Assembly: GCA_025351005.1 (NCBI GenBank)
Contig: JANXWS010000049.1
Location: 1-64,000 of the forward strand
Direction: 5' to 3'
Length of the DNA: 64,000 nt
Source of the DNA: Pseudomonadota bacterium
GTDB taxonomy: Bacteria > Pseudomonadota > Gammaproteobacteria > Steroidobacterales > Steroidobacteraceae
In this document: positions 36,331 to 46,041 of the stretch, piece by piece
How positions within the stretch are numbered: the first letter of the stretch is position 1
Layout: each line of letters opens with the position of its first letter
The notes under the pieces: model-generated
What the model was told of the DNA's origin: nothing
Seen by the model: only the letters and a program-made list of their open reading frames with translations
The model's database searches: none
Made by a program: the position numbers and the translations under genes

Positions 36331-36978
36331 CTAGCGTCCCGAGGACGGCCGGGTCATCTCGCGAAACCAGGCGCGGTGGTGCTTGTAGGCCCAGCCGAGC
36401 GTCACGGTGCCGAGCGTCATGGCGCGGATGGAGCCCTTGACCCAAACGGCGGCCGCGACGTGCACGATCGTCGCGAATACCAGCACGAACGCCGCGAGCG
36501 CATGCACGACCGCGGCGAAGCGCACGACGCCGACTGCGAAGAAGCCGGAGAAGTAGCGACGCCAGAGCAGCAGGCCCGACAGCAGCAGCAACGCGACGCA
36601 GGCGACCGTGGCGATGTACAGGACTTTCTGACCGGCGTTGTACTTGCCGGCCTCCGGAAGGCGCTCGTCGCGGTTGTCGACGACGTCGCGCAGCCGGTCG
36701 AGCCAGATGCGGTCGCCCGCCGTCAGCCGGTTCAGCTCCCACAGCGGCAGCGCGAACAGGCCGAATGCCAGCGCCATCGCGAGGCCGACGAACGGGTGCA
36801 GCAGCGCGCTCCACGGGCCGCCGCCGAGCAGGTTGGTCAGGAAGAACAGCGCCGGATGGAACAGCGCGAGGCCGGACGCCGCGGCGAACACGAACGCGAC
36901 GGCGACCAGCCAGTGCAGCAGGCGCTCCCGGGTGGCGTGCCGCGGCAACAGGTCGGGGGCCGGGATACGGTCAGCCAT
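36331..36978 (-). CDS. fdnI: Formate dehydrogenase cytochrome b556 (gamma) subunit
   Basis: This 215-residue inner-membrane subunit carries two b-type hemes and passes electrons from the beta subunit to quinone. It has four transmembrane helices (about 20-45, 60-80, 118-140 and 152-178). Histidines for the hemes are visible: [32 protein letters not shown] and VHVAAAVW. The ending [24 protein letters not shown] is typical of FdnI/FdoI. ATG 36978 overlaps the fdnH end by 8 bases, so the subunits are coupled. FdnI and FdoI cannot be separated by eye. Confidence 0.93.
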   Translation of the reverse strand: MADRIPAPDLLPRHATRERLLHWLVAVAFVFAAASGLALFHPALFFLTNLLGGGPWSALLHPFVGLAMALAFGLFALPLWELNRLTAGDRIWLDRLRDVVDNRDERLPEAGKYNAGQKVLYIATVACVALLLLSGLLLWRRYFSGFFAVGVVRFAAVVHALAAFVLVFATIVHVAAAVWVKGSIRAMTLGTVTLGWAYKHHRAWFREMTRPSSGR

Positions 36979-37876
36979 CGGTGCGCTCCTTGGCGCGCTC
37001 GGCGGCGCGCTCGTCGTCGGCGTCGGCCTCCTTCGGACCGACGCGGACGTAGTTCAGCCAGCCGGCGAGTGCCGCGACCAGCAGGCCGCCGAGCGCGAGC
37101 GGCTTGGCCGCACCCTTCCACAGCCGCACCATCGCGCTGACGTGCGGCCGTTCCGGCAGCCCGTTGTAGAGCCCCGGCTGGTCGGCGTGGTGCAGCACGT
37201 ACATCACGTGCGTGCCGCCGACGCCCGCCGGGTCGTACAGGCCCGCGTTCTCGAAGCCGCGCGACTTCAGGTCGACAACCCGCTCGGCGGCGTCGTGCTG
37301 CATCTGCTGTTTAGTGCCGAAGGTGATCGCGCCGGTAGGGCAGGTCTTGACGCAGGCGGGTTCGAGGCCGACCGCAACGCGGTCCGAGCACAGCGTGCAC
37401 TTGTACGCCTTGTTGTCCTTCTTCGAGATGCGCGGCACGTCGAACGGGCAGCCGGCGATGCAGTAGCCGCAGCCGATGCAGTGCTCCTCGTGAAAATCGA
37501 CGATGCCGTTCGCGTACTGCACGATCGCGCCCGGTGACGGGCACGCCTTCAGGCAGCCCGGGTCCGCGCAGTGCATGCAGCCGTCCTTGCGGATCAGCCA
37601 CTCGAGGTCGCCCTTCGGGTTCTCGTACTCGGCGAAGCGCATCACCGTCCACGACTCGGCGGTCAGGTCGCGCGGGTTGTCATAGGTGCCGTTGCAGTCG
37701 CCGACCTCGTCGCGCAGGTCGTTCCACTCCATGCAGGCGGTCTGGCAGGCCTTGCAGCCGATGCACTTCGTGGTGTCGATCAGCTTGGCGAGTTCGACGG
37801 TGGCCTCGGCCCGGACGCCCGGTGGGCTCGTCGTGGTCGCGGAGCGCTGCTTGATGTCCAGTGATTGCAGTGCCAT
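36971..37876 (-). CDS. fdnH: Formate dehydrogenase iron-sulfur (beta) subunit
   Basis: The 301-residue electron-transfer subunit holds four [4Fe-4S] clusters. Cysteine motifs are [42 protein letters not shown] and CTLCSDRV, with [10 protein letters not shown] completing the set. A single C-terminal membrane helix (about 262-282, [19 protein letters not shown]) anchors it, as in FdnH/FdoH. It starts 10 bases after the fdnG stop. It has no signal peptide of its own and would be exported through Tat together with the alpha subunit. The acidic, basic tail after the helix ([14 protein letters not shown]) is ordinary. Confidence 0.95.
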   Translation of the reverse strand: MALQSLDIKQRSATTTSPPGVRAEATVELAKLIDTTKCIGCKACQTACMEWNDLRDEVGDCNGTYDNPRDLTAESWTVMRFAEYENPKGDLEWLIRKDGCMHCADPGCLKACPSPGAIVQYANGIVDFHEEHCIGCGYCIAGCPFDVPRISKKDNKAYKCTLCSDRVAVGLEPACVKTCPTGAITFGTKQQMQHDAAERVVDLKSRGFENAGLYDPAGVGGTHVMYVLHHADQPGLYNGLPERPHVSAMVRLWKGAAKPLALGGLLVAALAGWLNYVRVGPKEADADDERAAERAKERTDG

Positions 37877-37886
37877 GGCGCCGCCC

Positions 37887-40800
37887 CTAGATCCGCTCGA
37901 CCTTGACCAGGAAGGCTTTGAATTCCGGCGTCTGGGAGTTGGCGTCGCCGACGACCGGCGTCAGCGTGTTGGCGAGGAAGCCGGGCTTCGCGACGCCCTT
38001 GAAACCCCAGTGGATCGGAATGCCGACGGTGTGCACGGTCTTGCCCTCGATCGTCATCGGCTTGATCCGCTTCGTGACCACCGCGACCGCCTTGATGAAG
38101 CCGCGGTTCGAGCTGACGCGCACGCGGTCGCCGGCCTTGACGCCGAGGTCCTTGGCGAGCACTTCGCCGATCTCGACGAACTGCTCCGGCTGCATGACCG
38201 CGTTCAGGCGCACGTGCTTGGTCCAGTAGTGAAAGTGCTCGGTCAGCCGGTAGGTGGTCGCGACGTGCGGGAACGCGTCGACCTTGCCGAGCGCCTCGCG
38301 GTCGCGCTTGAAGATGCGGGCGGCCGGATTCTGCGTCGAACGCGGTTCCTTCGGGTGCAGTGGGTTGTAACCGAGCGGCGACTCGAAGGGCTCGTAGTGC
38401 TCCGGGAACGGTCCCTCGGCCATGCCGCCGCGGGCGAAGAAACGCGCCACGCCCTCGGGGTTCATGATGAACGGCCCCATGCCGCCGGCCGGGTCCTCGT
38501 CGGCCTTGAAGTCCGGCACGTCGACGCCGCCCCAGGCCTTGCCGTTCCATGACACCAGCGAGCGCGCGGGATTGAAGGGCTTGCCGGCCGGGTCACAGGA
38601 CGCGCGGTTGTACATGACGCGCCGGTTGGCGGGCCAGGACCACGCCCAGTTGCGGCTTTGACCGATCCCGGTGGGATCGGAGTTGTCGCGCCGCGCCATC
38701 AGGTTGCCGGCCTCGGTCCAGGCACCGCAGTAGATCCAGCAGCCGCTCGAAGTCGAGCCGTCTTCGCGCAGCTCGCCGAAGCCCGCGAGCTGCTCGCCCG
38801 CCTTGCGGAGCACCTTGGTCGGGTCCTTCGGATCGAACACGTCGGCAAGCGCCTTGCCGTTGTACTCCCGCGCGAGCTCCTCCGGGGTCGGCTCGGCCGG
38901 ACGCGCGTACGGCCACGACAGCTTGACGACCGGCTCCGGGACGGCGCCGCCGTCCGTTTCGTACAGGCGCCGGATCCGCGTGTAGAGGCCCGCCATGATC
39001 GAGATGTCGCTCTTCGACTCACCGGGTGGCTCGACACCCTTCCAGTGCCACTGCAGCCAGCGCGCCGAGCTCACCATGGCGCCGTCTTCCTCGGCGAAGC
39101 AGGTGGTCGGCAGCCGGAACACCTCGGTCTCGATCAGCGCCGCATCGACGTCGTTGTGCTCGCCGAAGTTGCGCCAGAATTCGGAGGTCTCGGTCGCCAG
39201 CGGGTCCATGATGACCAGGAACTTGAGCTTGCTGAGGGCGGCCGTCATCTGCGCCTTGTTCGGCGCCGCGGCGAGCGGGTTGAAGCCCTGGCAGAGGTAG
39301 CCGTTGACCTTGCCTTCGGTCATCATCTCAAAGGTCTGCAGCATGTCGTAGGACTTGTCGAGCTTCGGCAGGTAGTCGTAGCCCCAGTGATTGTCGGCTG
39401 TCGCCGCGGCCCCCCACCACGACTTCATCAGGCTGACGAAGAACCTGTTGTAGTTCTGCCAGTAGCTCATCTGGTTGGGGCGCAGCGGCTTCAGCGCCCG
39501 CGCCGCAATGTAGGCGGCGTAGTCCTGTTCCGCCTGGCTCGGCAGCGTCATGTAGCCGGGCAGCAGGTTCGACAGCAGCCCCAGGTCCGTCAGGCCCTGG
39601 ATGTTCGAGTGGCCCCGCAGCGCGTTCATGCCGCCGCCGGCGACGCCGATGTTACCTAGCAGCAGCTGCACCATGGCGCCCGTGCGAATCATCTGCGAGC
39701 CGACCGAGTGCTGGGTCCAGCCGAGCGCGTACATGATGGTCGCCGCGCGCGTCGGTGTCGACGTCGAGGCCAGCAGCTTGCAGACCTCGAGGAACTTGTC
39801 CTGCGGGGAGCCGCACGCGCTCGCGACCATGTCCGGCGTGTAGCGCGCGTAGTGCTGCTTCATCAGGTTGAAGACGGTACGCGGGTGCTGGAGCGTCGGG
39901 TCGCTCTTGACGAAACCGTCCGGCCCGCGCTCGTAGTCCCACGTGCTGCGGTCGTACTTGTGCTTGTCGGCGTCGTAGCCGGAGTACAGGCCGTCCGCGA
40001 ACGCGTAATCCTCGCGAACGATGAAGCTCAGGTCGGTGTAGTTGTTGACGTACTCGTGCTGGATCGCATCGTTCGACAGCAGGTAGTTGATGACGCCGCC
40101 CAGGAACACGATGTCGGTGCCAGGCCGGATCGGCACGTACAGGTCGGCGACCGACGCCGAGCGCGTGAAGCGCGGGTCAACGACGATCAGCCGCGCCTTG
40201 TTATGCGCCTTGGCCTCGACCACCCACTTGAAGCCGCACGGATGGGCTTCCGCGGCATTGCCACCCATGATGAGGACGACGTCGGCATTCTTGATGTCGA
40301 CCCAGTGATTCGTCATCGCTCCACGGCCAAACGTCGGGGCAAGACCTGCCACCGTCGGGCCGTGTCACACACGGGCCTGATTGTCGAAAGACAGGACGCC
40401 GAGGCTGCGCATCACCTTGTGGGTGATGTAGCCGGTCTCGTTGCTGCTCGCCGACGCCGCCAGCATGCCGGTCGTCAGCCAGCGGTTGACCGTCAGCCCG
40501 TCGGCGGTCTTGGCGACGAAGTTCTGGTCGCGGTCCTTCTTCATCAGGCCCGCAATCTTGTCGAACGCCTCATCCCAGCTGATCCGCTGCCACTCGGCGG
40601 AGCGTGGCGCGCGGTACTCGGGGTACTGCAGGCGGCTGTCGCTGTGCAGGAAGTCGATCAGGCTCGCGCCCTTCGGGCAGAGCGTGCCCCGATTGACCGG
40701 GTGGTCCGGATCGCCCTCGATATGGAAGATCGCGCTCTTGGCGTTCTTGGCCCGGTCGCCGGTGCCGTACATCAGCACGCCGCAGGCGACCGAGCAGTAT

Positions 40801-40955
40801 GGACAGGTGTTACGGGTCTCGGTGGCCCGCGCCAGCTTGAATTGTCGTACCTCGGCCAGCGCCGTCTCGGGAGTGAATCCGAGCAGGACGAGGCTGGATC
40901 CCGCCAGCGACGCCCCGGTGAATTTCAGGAATTCACGTCTGGTGACTTCCGCCAT
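37887..40955 (-). CDS. fdnG: Selenocysteine-containing formate dehydrogenase catalytic (alpha) subunit, in-frame UGA at 40365-40367
   Basis: The full-length protein is 1022 residues if the TGA at codon 197 is read as selenocysteine, matching E. coli FdnG (Sec196). The first part has a twin-arginine signal ([10 protein letters not shown] to ALA), the [4Fe-4S] motif CPYCSVACG and [11 protein letters not shown], and ends FDNQARV-UGA. The frame continues [20 protein letters not shown] without break, the same residues as in E. coli. Downstream come molybdopterin motifs such as [32 protein letters not shown] and the C-terminal [13 protein letters not shown]. It oxidises formate to CO2 in the periplasm. 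The chosen start, ATG 40955, has a GGGGGG-type ribosome site. Annotation pipelines would split it into two genes. Confidence 0.97.
40336..40367 (-). promoter_or_regulatory. Sec codon (TGA) and bacterial SECIS element of fdnG
   Basis: The TGA lies at 40365-40367. Eleven bases downstream the mRNA forms a hairpin (40336-40353): GG, a bulged U, GGCA, apical loop GGUCU, UGCC, CC. This matches the E. coli fdhF/fdnG SECIS, including the bulged U and the GGUCU loop that SelB recognises. The selB and selC genes needed to read it are in the same operon. Confidence 0.93.
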
Positions 40956-41188
40956 GACACCCCCCTGCCGAGAAGACCGGGACCTCGTGAGTGTAGGCCG
41001 GGCGGCGACGGGGGAGCAAGCAACGGGCTGCAGCGCCAGGCGTGCTGACCACACCGTCGGCGGCGGGGTCGGTCGGGGCGGTCGCGGCCATCAGCCGGAC
41101 GGCGGCAGCCTCGTCGGACGCAAACGCGCCGCGGCCGGGTACTGCGCTGGCGTTCCGGGCACCTCGGACGACGCTTGAGATTCGGAAT

Positions 41189-41265
41189 TGGTGGCTAGGG
41201 GGAGACTCGAACTCCCGACCCCGGGGTTATGAATCCCGTGCTCTAACCGGCTGAGCTACCTAGCC
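41189..41265 (-). tRNA. tRNA-Met (CAU anticodon, elongator type)
   Basis: The 77-base gene with encoded CCA has acceptor stem GGCTAGG/CCTAGCC plus A73, a D arm with GCTCAGCCGGTTAGAGC, loop TTCATAA with anticodon CAT (41229-41231), and T arm GGGAG-TTCGAGT-CTCCC. The paired 1-72 G-C and the A-type D loop make it elongator rather than initiator; a tRNA-Ile with modified C34 cannot be fully excluded. It lies upstream of fdnG on the same strand. The gap 40956-41188 is GC-rich and presumably holds the fdnG promoter, but no convincing one was seen. Confidence 0.93.
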
Positions 41266-41342
41266 ACGCGTGGCCGCCAGCGGCGGCCAGCTGGACGGAC
41301 GCGGATTCTGTGCACCGCGGCGCGGCGCGTCAAGGCACGCCG

Positions 41343-43331
41343 TCAAAAGAGCGAGAACCATGAGAGCGAGGTGTTCGGCACGTTGATGCCGTCGCCCAGG
41401 ATCACGAGCTTCTGCGGCGACACGACGTAGATGACGAGCCCGGTGCCACCCAGGATCGTCCGGGTCACGGCGGCGATCGCGCGGCCCGTCGCGCCATCGA
41501 GCGCGTAGGTGCCGGTCAGGTTGCCGCCGATCGAGCCGTTCGAGAACTGCAGCTGCGGGGCGAGCGTGATCGGCGAGGTCGCGCCGGCGTAAAGCGTGCC
41601 GCCGACGTAGGAGGCAATCGGAAATACCGTATACGGGGCACCCTGCTGCAGGTCGAGGATGCCGAAGTTGCCGACCGGGCTCGCCGGCTCGAGCAGGTAG
41701 CCGCCGCCGGCGCCATCGGCATAGACGACGAAATTGCGCGCGGCGGTGCCGCTGCCGAACGACAGCGAGCCGCGTCCGTTGGCCGTGATCGCGTACGGGA
41801 CGGCCGGGTAGTAGGTGTTGACGACGCTGGTACCGCGGTCGGTGACGTCGAGGAGCAGGTTGATGGTCCCGGACGCGGGCACGGCGCCCGACAGCAGGCC
41901 CGCCGACATCGAGGCCACCGGCAGGCCGCCGGAGTAGGACGATCCCCACAGGCTCAGCACTGCCGGCGAGGCGAGCGCCGCCGAGCCGATCGTGCCGGCG
42001 CCGGTCTGGCGCGTCATGCGGCCGGCGAGCCGCGGTGTGGTCAGCGTCAAGTCCGCGCTGACGACGTAGACGGTGTTGCTGTTGATGACGTAGTAGGCGA
42101 CCGGCAGCGACAGGCTGCCGACCGCGAGCGTCGCCGTGCCGCGGCCGTTGGTGTCCGGCGCGGTCAGCGAGCCCGTGAGCGCGACGTTGGCGAGCGGCGT
42201 CGCTGCGTTGTCGTCGGCAACGCCGTTCGAGATCACGCCGGTGGCGTCGAGCGTCAAGCGCCCGACCAGCCCGAGCCGGCGCTTCGCGCCGTCGTCGCCG
42301 ATCAGCGCGAACACCCAGTCGCCGGCAAGCGCCGCCTGCGTGAACGCGGTCGCGTCCTGCTGGAAGAACTGCCCGGAGCCGATGATACCGCTGCCGTCGT
42401 CCTGCTCCAGCTGGCCGGCGAGCAGCGAACTGGTGACGGCGTAGTCGAACGACTCGTTGCCGGCCGCCGATCCGGACGTGAACACGCCGCGGTTCGCGGT
42501 GGAGGTCGTGCAGGTGCCGGCGGTTACCGCGGTCGCGGCGTGACCGACGCCGGAGTCCTTGTAATCGAAGATGCCGGTGACGTTGCCGCTGCCGTCGACG
42601 TTGAAACTGCCGCCGCGCGTGACCGGCAGGCCGTTGCGAAATCCCGTGAACAGGTACCCGAACCGGCCCTGCAGCAGGCACGCGCTCGCCGGGTTGATGA
42701 CCTGGGTCACGGTGGCCGATGCACTTGCGCCGGTCGAGTCCTTCGTGGTCAGCGTGAAGGTGAACGATCCGAGGGTGTTCGGAACGCCGGTGATGCCGAC
42801 CGTGCTGGTCGCGCTGCCGTCCAGGGCGAGGCCTGGCGGCAGCGTGCCGGTGAACGACCACGTGTACGGCGCGACGCCGCCGGCGACACTGATGTACGTG
42901 GCGTAGGCGACGTTCAGGTCGGCAGGGAACAGGACCGGTTGCGCGATCGTCGGGGAGCCGTTGACCGTCAGCGTGACCTGCGCGTACTTGGTGGCGTCGG
43001 TGATCGACGTTGCCGTCAGCGTCGCGAACAGGGCGCCAGCCACGGTTGCCGGCGCCTGGAACATTGCCGCGGTGGTCGTGCTGCTCGTGAGCGTTCCGGC
43101 GCCGGTCGCCGGCACCAGGGTCCAGGTGACGCCCTTGCCGGACGTGTCGCCCGGGGTCTGCGCGTCGATCTCGATCGTCGTCCCCTGCTGGACCAGGGTC
43201 GTGCCGCTCGGCGAGCTCAGCGTGACGCCGATGCTGACGCCCACGGGCGCGACCGCCTTGCTGCCACCGCAGGCCGCGAGCGCGAGGCCGCAGAGCATCG
43301 AGACGGCACGGAGCAGCAGTACTTTCTTCAC
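41343..43331 (-). CDS. Predicted lipoprotein with Ig-like repeats, function unknown
   Basis: This 662-residue secreted protein begins with a signal peptide and lipobox (KKVLLLRAV, then CGLALAACGG). Two beta-sandwich regions follow: an Ig-like domain about 30-130 (VTWTLVPATGAGTLTSST), then a putative-Ig segment about 135-225 with the classic GVAPYTWSFTGTLPPGLALD. The C-terminal 430 residues contain repeated beta-strand units rich in Gly, Ser and Thr (GSFNVDGSGNVTGIFDY, GRLTLDATGVISNG, GTYALDGATGRAIA), typical of a family of acidobacterial and proteobacterial surface proteins. The start is taken as GTG 43331, with AGGG 6 bases upstream; ATG 43337 is an alternative. Probably outer-membrane anchored. 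No partner nearby. Confidence 0.75.
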   Translation of the reverse strand: MKKVLLLRAVSMLCGLALAACGGSKAVAPVGVSIGVTLSSPSGTTLVQQGTTIEIDAQTPGDTSGKGVTWTLVPATGAGTLTSSTTTAAMFQAPATVAGALFATLTATSITDATKYAQVTLTVNGSPTIAQPVLFPADLNVAYATYISVAGGVAPYTWSFTGTLPPGLALDGSATSTVGITGVPNTLGSFTFTLTTKDSTGASASATVTQVINPASACLLQGRFGYLFTGFRNGLPVTRGGSFNVDGSGNVTGIFDYKDSGVGHAATAVTAGTCTTSTANRGVFTSGSAAGNESFDYAVTSSLLAGQLEQDDGSGIIGSGQFFQQDATAFTQAALAGDWVFALIGDDGAKRRLGLVGRLTLDATGVISNGVADDNAATPLANVALTGSLTAPDTNGRGTATLAVGSLSLPVAYYVINSNTVYVVSADLTLTTPRLAGRMTRQTGAGTIGSAALASPAVLSLWGSSYSGGLPVASMSAGLLSGAVPASGTINLLLDVTDRGTSVVNTYYPAVPYAITANGRGSLSFGSGTAARNFVVYADGAGGGYLLEPASPVGNFGILDLQQGAPYTVFPIASYVGGTLYAGATSPITLAPQLQFSNGSIGGNLTGTYALDGATGRAIAAVTRTILGGTGLVIYVVSPQKLVILGDGINVPNTSLSWFSLF

Positions 43332-43392
43332 AGGCATCCCTGGCATCGGGCGGAGCTTGCGGGCGGGCGGCAGAGCATAACGCCGGTGCGCG

Positions 43393-44484
43393 TCAGACGT
43401 TGAACCGAAAATGCATGACATCGCCCTCGCGGACGACGTAGTCCTTGCCCTCCAGCCGCAACCGGCCCGCTTCGCGGGCACCTGTTTCGCCGCGGCCGAC
43501 GACGTAGTCTTCGTAACCGATGACCTCGGCGCGGATGAAGCCGCGTTCGAAGTCCGTGTGGATGACCCCGGCAGCCTGCGGCGCGGTGCTGCCCCGCCGG
43601 ACGGTCCAGGCGCGGACTTCCTTCGGACCCGCCGTGAAGTAGGTCTGCAGGCCGAGGAGGCGGTAGGCGGCGCGGATCACCCGGTTGAGACCAGGCTCCT
43701 CGAGCCCGAGTTCCTTCAGGAACTCGGCGCGATCGGCATCCTCGAGCTGCGCGATCTCGGCCTCGATGGCCGCGCAGACTGCGACCACCTGGGCTCCTTC
43801 CGCCGCGGCCCGCGCCTCCACCGCCGCCAGCAGCGGATTGTCGCGGAAGCCGGACTCGTTGACGTTGGCGACGTACAGCACCGGCTTCATCGTCAGCAGC
43901 TGCAGCTCGCGCGCCAGCGCGCGCTCCTGCTCGTCGAGCGCGGCCGTACGCGCCGCAAGGCCTTCATTCAGGCCGTCGCGGATGCGGCGAATCACGTCGC
44001 GAACGCGCGTCGCGTCCTTGTCCTGGGCCCGCGCGGCCTTTTCGGCGCGCGCGAGTCCCTTGTCCGCGGTGTCGAGGTCGGCGAGGGCGAGCTCGGTGTT
44101 GATCGTCTCAATGTCGGCAAGCGGATGCACGCGCCCGGCAACGTGCACGACGTCACTGTCCTCGAAGCAGCGCACGACGTGCACGATCGCGTCGACCTCG
44201 CGGATGTGGGCGAGAAACTTGTTGCCGAGACCCTCGCCCGTCGACGCGCCCTTGACGATGCCGGCGATGTCGACGAACTCGACGGTCGTCGGCAGGATCT
44301 TCTCCGGCTTCGCGATCGCGGCGAGCTCGGCGAGCCGCGGGTCCGGCACCGGCACGACGCCGACGTTCGGGTCGATGGTGCAGAACGGGTAGTTCTCCGC
44401 CGGGATCTGTGCCCGCGTGAGCGCGTTGAAGAGGGTCGACTTGCCGACGTTTGGCAGCCCGACGATGCCGCAGCGGATCCCCAC
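43393..44484 (-). CDS. ychF: Redox-responsive ATPase/GTPase YchF
   Basis: YchF (Ola1) is a universally conserved P-loop ATPase that binds ribosomes and influences oxidative stress responses. The 363-residue protein has the P-loop [14 protein letters not shown] (9-22), [22 protein letters not shown] (G3 region), the coiled-coil insert (about 130-200), and YVANVNES in place of the usual NKxD, as in the family. It ends with the TGS-domain [39 protein letters not shown]. Start GTG 44484 is two bases after the pth stop, the common gammaproteobacterial pth-ychF pair. Confidence 0.96.
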   Translation of the reverse strand: MGIRCGIVGLPNVGKSTLFNALTRAQIPAENYPFCTIDPNVGVVPVPDPRLAELAAIAKPEKILPTTVEFVDIAGIVKGASTGEGLGNKFLAHIREVDAIVHVVRCFEDSDVVHVAGRVHPLADIETINTELALADLDTADKGLARAEKAARAQDKDATRVRDVIRRIRDGLNEGLAARTAALDEQERALARELQLLTMKPVLYVANVNESGFRDNPLLAAVEARAAAEGAQVVAVCAAIEAEIAQLEDADRAEFLKELGLEEPGLNRVIRAAYRLLGLQTYFTAGPKEVRAWTVRRGSTAPQAAGVIHTDFERGFIRAEVIGYEDYVVGRGETGAREAGRLRLEGKDYVVREGDVMHFRFNV

Positions 44485-44485
44485 G

Positions 44486-45085
44486 CTAATCTCCCAGGGT
44501 CGCCGGTGCGCGCCGGTGGAGGCTGTTCATCACCCGGTCGGCGCCGTCGCACAGCAGCCGCGGCACGACCGCGGCTGCGGCGACGACCGCGGCGTCGAGC
44601 AGAGCCTGTTCGCCCGCTGGTGCTTGCCGCAGTACGTAGTCAATGACCTCCTCGCGGACCTGCGGGTGGCCGATGCCGAAGCGCAGGCGCCAGATTCCCT
44701 CGCCGATCTGCGTGATCAGGTCCTTGAGCCCGTTGTGGCCACCAGGGCCGCCGCCCTGCTTGAGCCGCAATACCCCGACGCCGAGGTCCAGGTCGTCGTG
44801 GGCTACCAGCGTTTCGGCCGGCGTGATCCTCAGGTAATCGGTCAGCGCGCGAACCGCGAGCCCGCTGCGGTTCATGTAGGTCGTCGGCTTCAGCAACCAC
44901 AGCTCCTGCCCCTCGACCGTGATCCGGCCGACCTCGCCCTGGTAGCGCGCGTGCGGGCGCAGGCTGCCGCCGGCGTCGGCCGCGAGCCGGTCGACGAACC
45001 AGAAGCCCGCGTTGTGACGCGTGTCGGCGTGCTCGGGCCCGGGGTTGCCGAGTCCGACGATGAGCCTGAGTGAAAGACCAGCCAT
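44486..45085 (-). CDS. pth: Peptidyl-tRNA hydrolase
   Basis: Pth frees tRNA from peptidyl-tRNA dropped off ribosomes. The 199-residue protein has [21 protein letters not shown], with the catalytic His of the TRHNAG motif, [15 protein letters not shown], and HDDLDLGVG. The substrate-binding [16 protein letters not shown] follows. ATG 45085 lies 81 bases after rplY. Normal length and fully conserved active site. Part of the rplY-pth-ychF run. Confidence 0.97.
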   Translation of the reverse strand: MAGLSLRLIVGLGNPGPEHADTRHNAGFWFVDRLAADAGGSLRPHARYQGEVGRITVEGQELWLLKPTTYMNRSGLAVRALTDYLRITPAETLVAHDDLDLGVGVLRLKQGGGPGGHNGLKDLITQIGEGIWRLRFGIGHPQVREEVIDYVLRQAPAGEQALLDAAVVAAAAVVPRLLCDGADRVMNSLHRRAPATLGD

Positions 45086-45166
45086 GGCGAGGCCGCGCTG
45101 CCGCTGAAAGCCGCCGGGCCGCGCCCCGCAGACGGGCGCGCCCCGACGGCTCGCGACGGGTACGCG

Positions 45167-45949
45167 TTACTTCTTGGCGTCCTTCTTGGCGTCGGCCTTC
45201 TTCGGCTCCGCCTTCTTCGCCTCGTCCTTCTTGGGCTCTTCCTTCTTGGCCTCGCCGGCCTTCTTGTCGCCCGCCGCCGCCGGCGCTGCCGCCGCTGCCG
45301 CCGGCGCCCCAGCGGCACCCGCAACCGGCGCCGCACCCTCGGCCGCAGCCGCGACCGGCACCTCGACCTCCTCGGCGCGCATCGCGTGCACGGCGACGAT
45401 CGAGGGGTTCTTGCCACCCTCGAGCGCGACCGCAACGACGCCGGCGGGCAGCTTGATGTCGGCGACGTGCAGCGACTCGTTCAGATGCAGCCCCGACACG
45501 TCGACCTCCAGGTACTCCGGCAGGTCCTTCGGCAGGCACTCGACGTCGATCTCGTTCATCAGGTGCGAGACCATGCCGCCCTCGGTCTTGACGCCCGGCG
45601 CCGACGCCTCGCCGCTGTAGTGCAGCGGCACGGCCAGACGGATCTTCTGGTCCTCGTAGACGCGCTGCAGGTCGACGTGCAGCACCTGGTTCTTCCACGG
45701 GTGGCGCTGCACGTCGCGCAGGATCGCCGTCTGCGTCTGCTCGCCGACCTTGAGCCGCATGATCGAGGAGTAGAACTTCTCGTTGTCCAGCGCCAGCTGC
45801 AGTCTGGTGTGGTCAAGCGACAGCGCGCGGGGTTCGCGCGTGCCGCCGTACAGGATCGCGGGAACGCGTCCGGCGTGACGCAGGCGGCGGCTCGCACCCT
45901 TCCCCTGGTCATCGCGGAACTCCGCGGTCAGTTCAAAAGAGGTCTTCAT
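45167..45949 (-). CDS. rplY: Ribosomal protein bL25 (long CTC type) with Lys/Ala-rich tail
   Basis: bL25 binds 5S rRNA; the long CTC form adds a beta-domain. Residues 1-95 are the L25 domain (FRDDQGKGASRRLRHAGRVPAILYGG, HPWKNQVLHVDLQ). Residues 95-195 are the TL5/CTC domain (LHYSGEASAPGVKTEGGMV, CLPKDLPEYLEVDVSGL, AVHAMRAEEVEVP). Residues 200-226 are almost all Ala, Gly and Pro, and 227-260 is a run of KK-acidic repeats (GEAKKEEPKKDEAKKAEPKK). The tail is longer than in E. coli (94 aa) and most CTC forms. ATG 45949 has GGAAGGAG 6 bases upstream. Lies between pth and prs. Confidence 0.93.
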   Translation of the reverse strand: MKTSFELTAEFRDDQGKGASRRLRHAGRVPAILYGGTREPRALSLDHTRLQLALDNEKFYSSIMRLKVGEQTQTAILRDVQRHPWKNQVLHVDLQRVYEDQKIRLAVPLHYSGEASAPGVKTEGGMVSHLMNEIDVECLPKDLPEYLEVDVSGLHLNESLHVADIKLPAGVVAVALEGGKNPSIVAVHAMRAEEVEVPVAAAAEGAAPVAGAAGAPAAAAAAPAAAGDKKAGEAKKEEPKKDEAKKAEPKKADAKKDAKK

Positions 45950-46041
45950 CGTCATCTCCTTCCGAGTAGAGCCCGGACCGTCCCGCGACCAGGAACACTC
46001 CGGGCCCGTTGCCCCGCGGCACCGTGCCGCAGGGCGAAAAT

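Noticed and set aside
40352-40367. fdnG looks like a broken gene or two genes divided by a stop codon.
   Set aside because: The interruption is a single in-frame TGA at the exact position of Sec196 in E. coli FdnG, with a SECIS hairpin after it and selA, selB, selC, selD in the operon; the frame is otherwise intact.
41189-41265. tRNA-Met as an attachment site for the adjacent Sec/formate dehydrogenase block.
   Set aside because: Its 3' end does face the block, but I found no integrase gene and no second copy of the tRNA 3' end near 29.5 kb or elsewhere.
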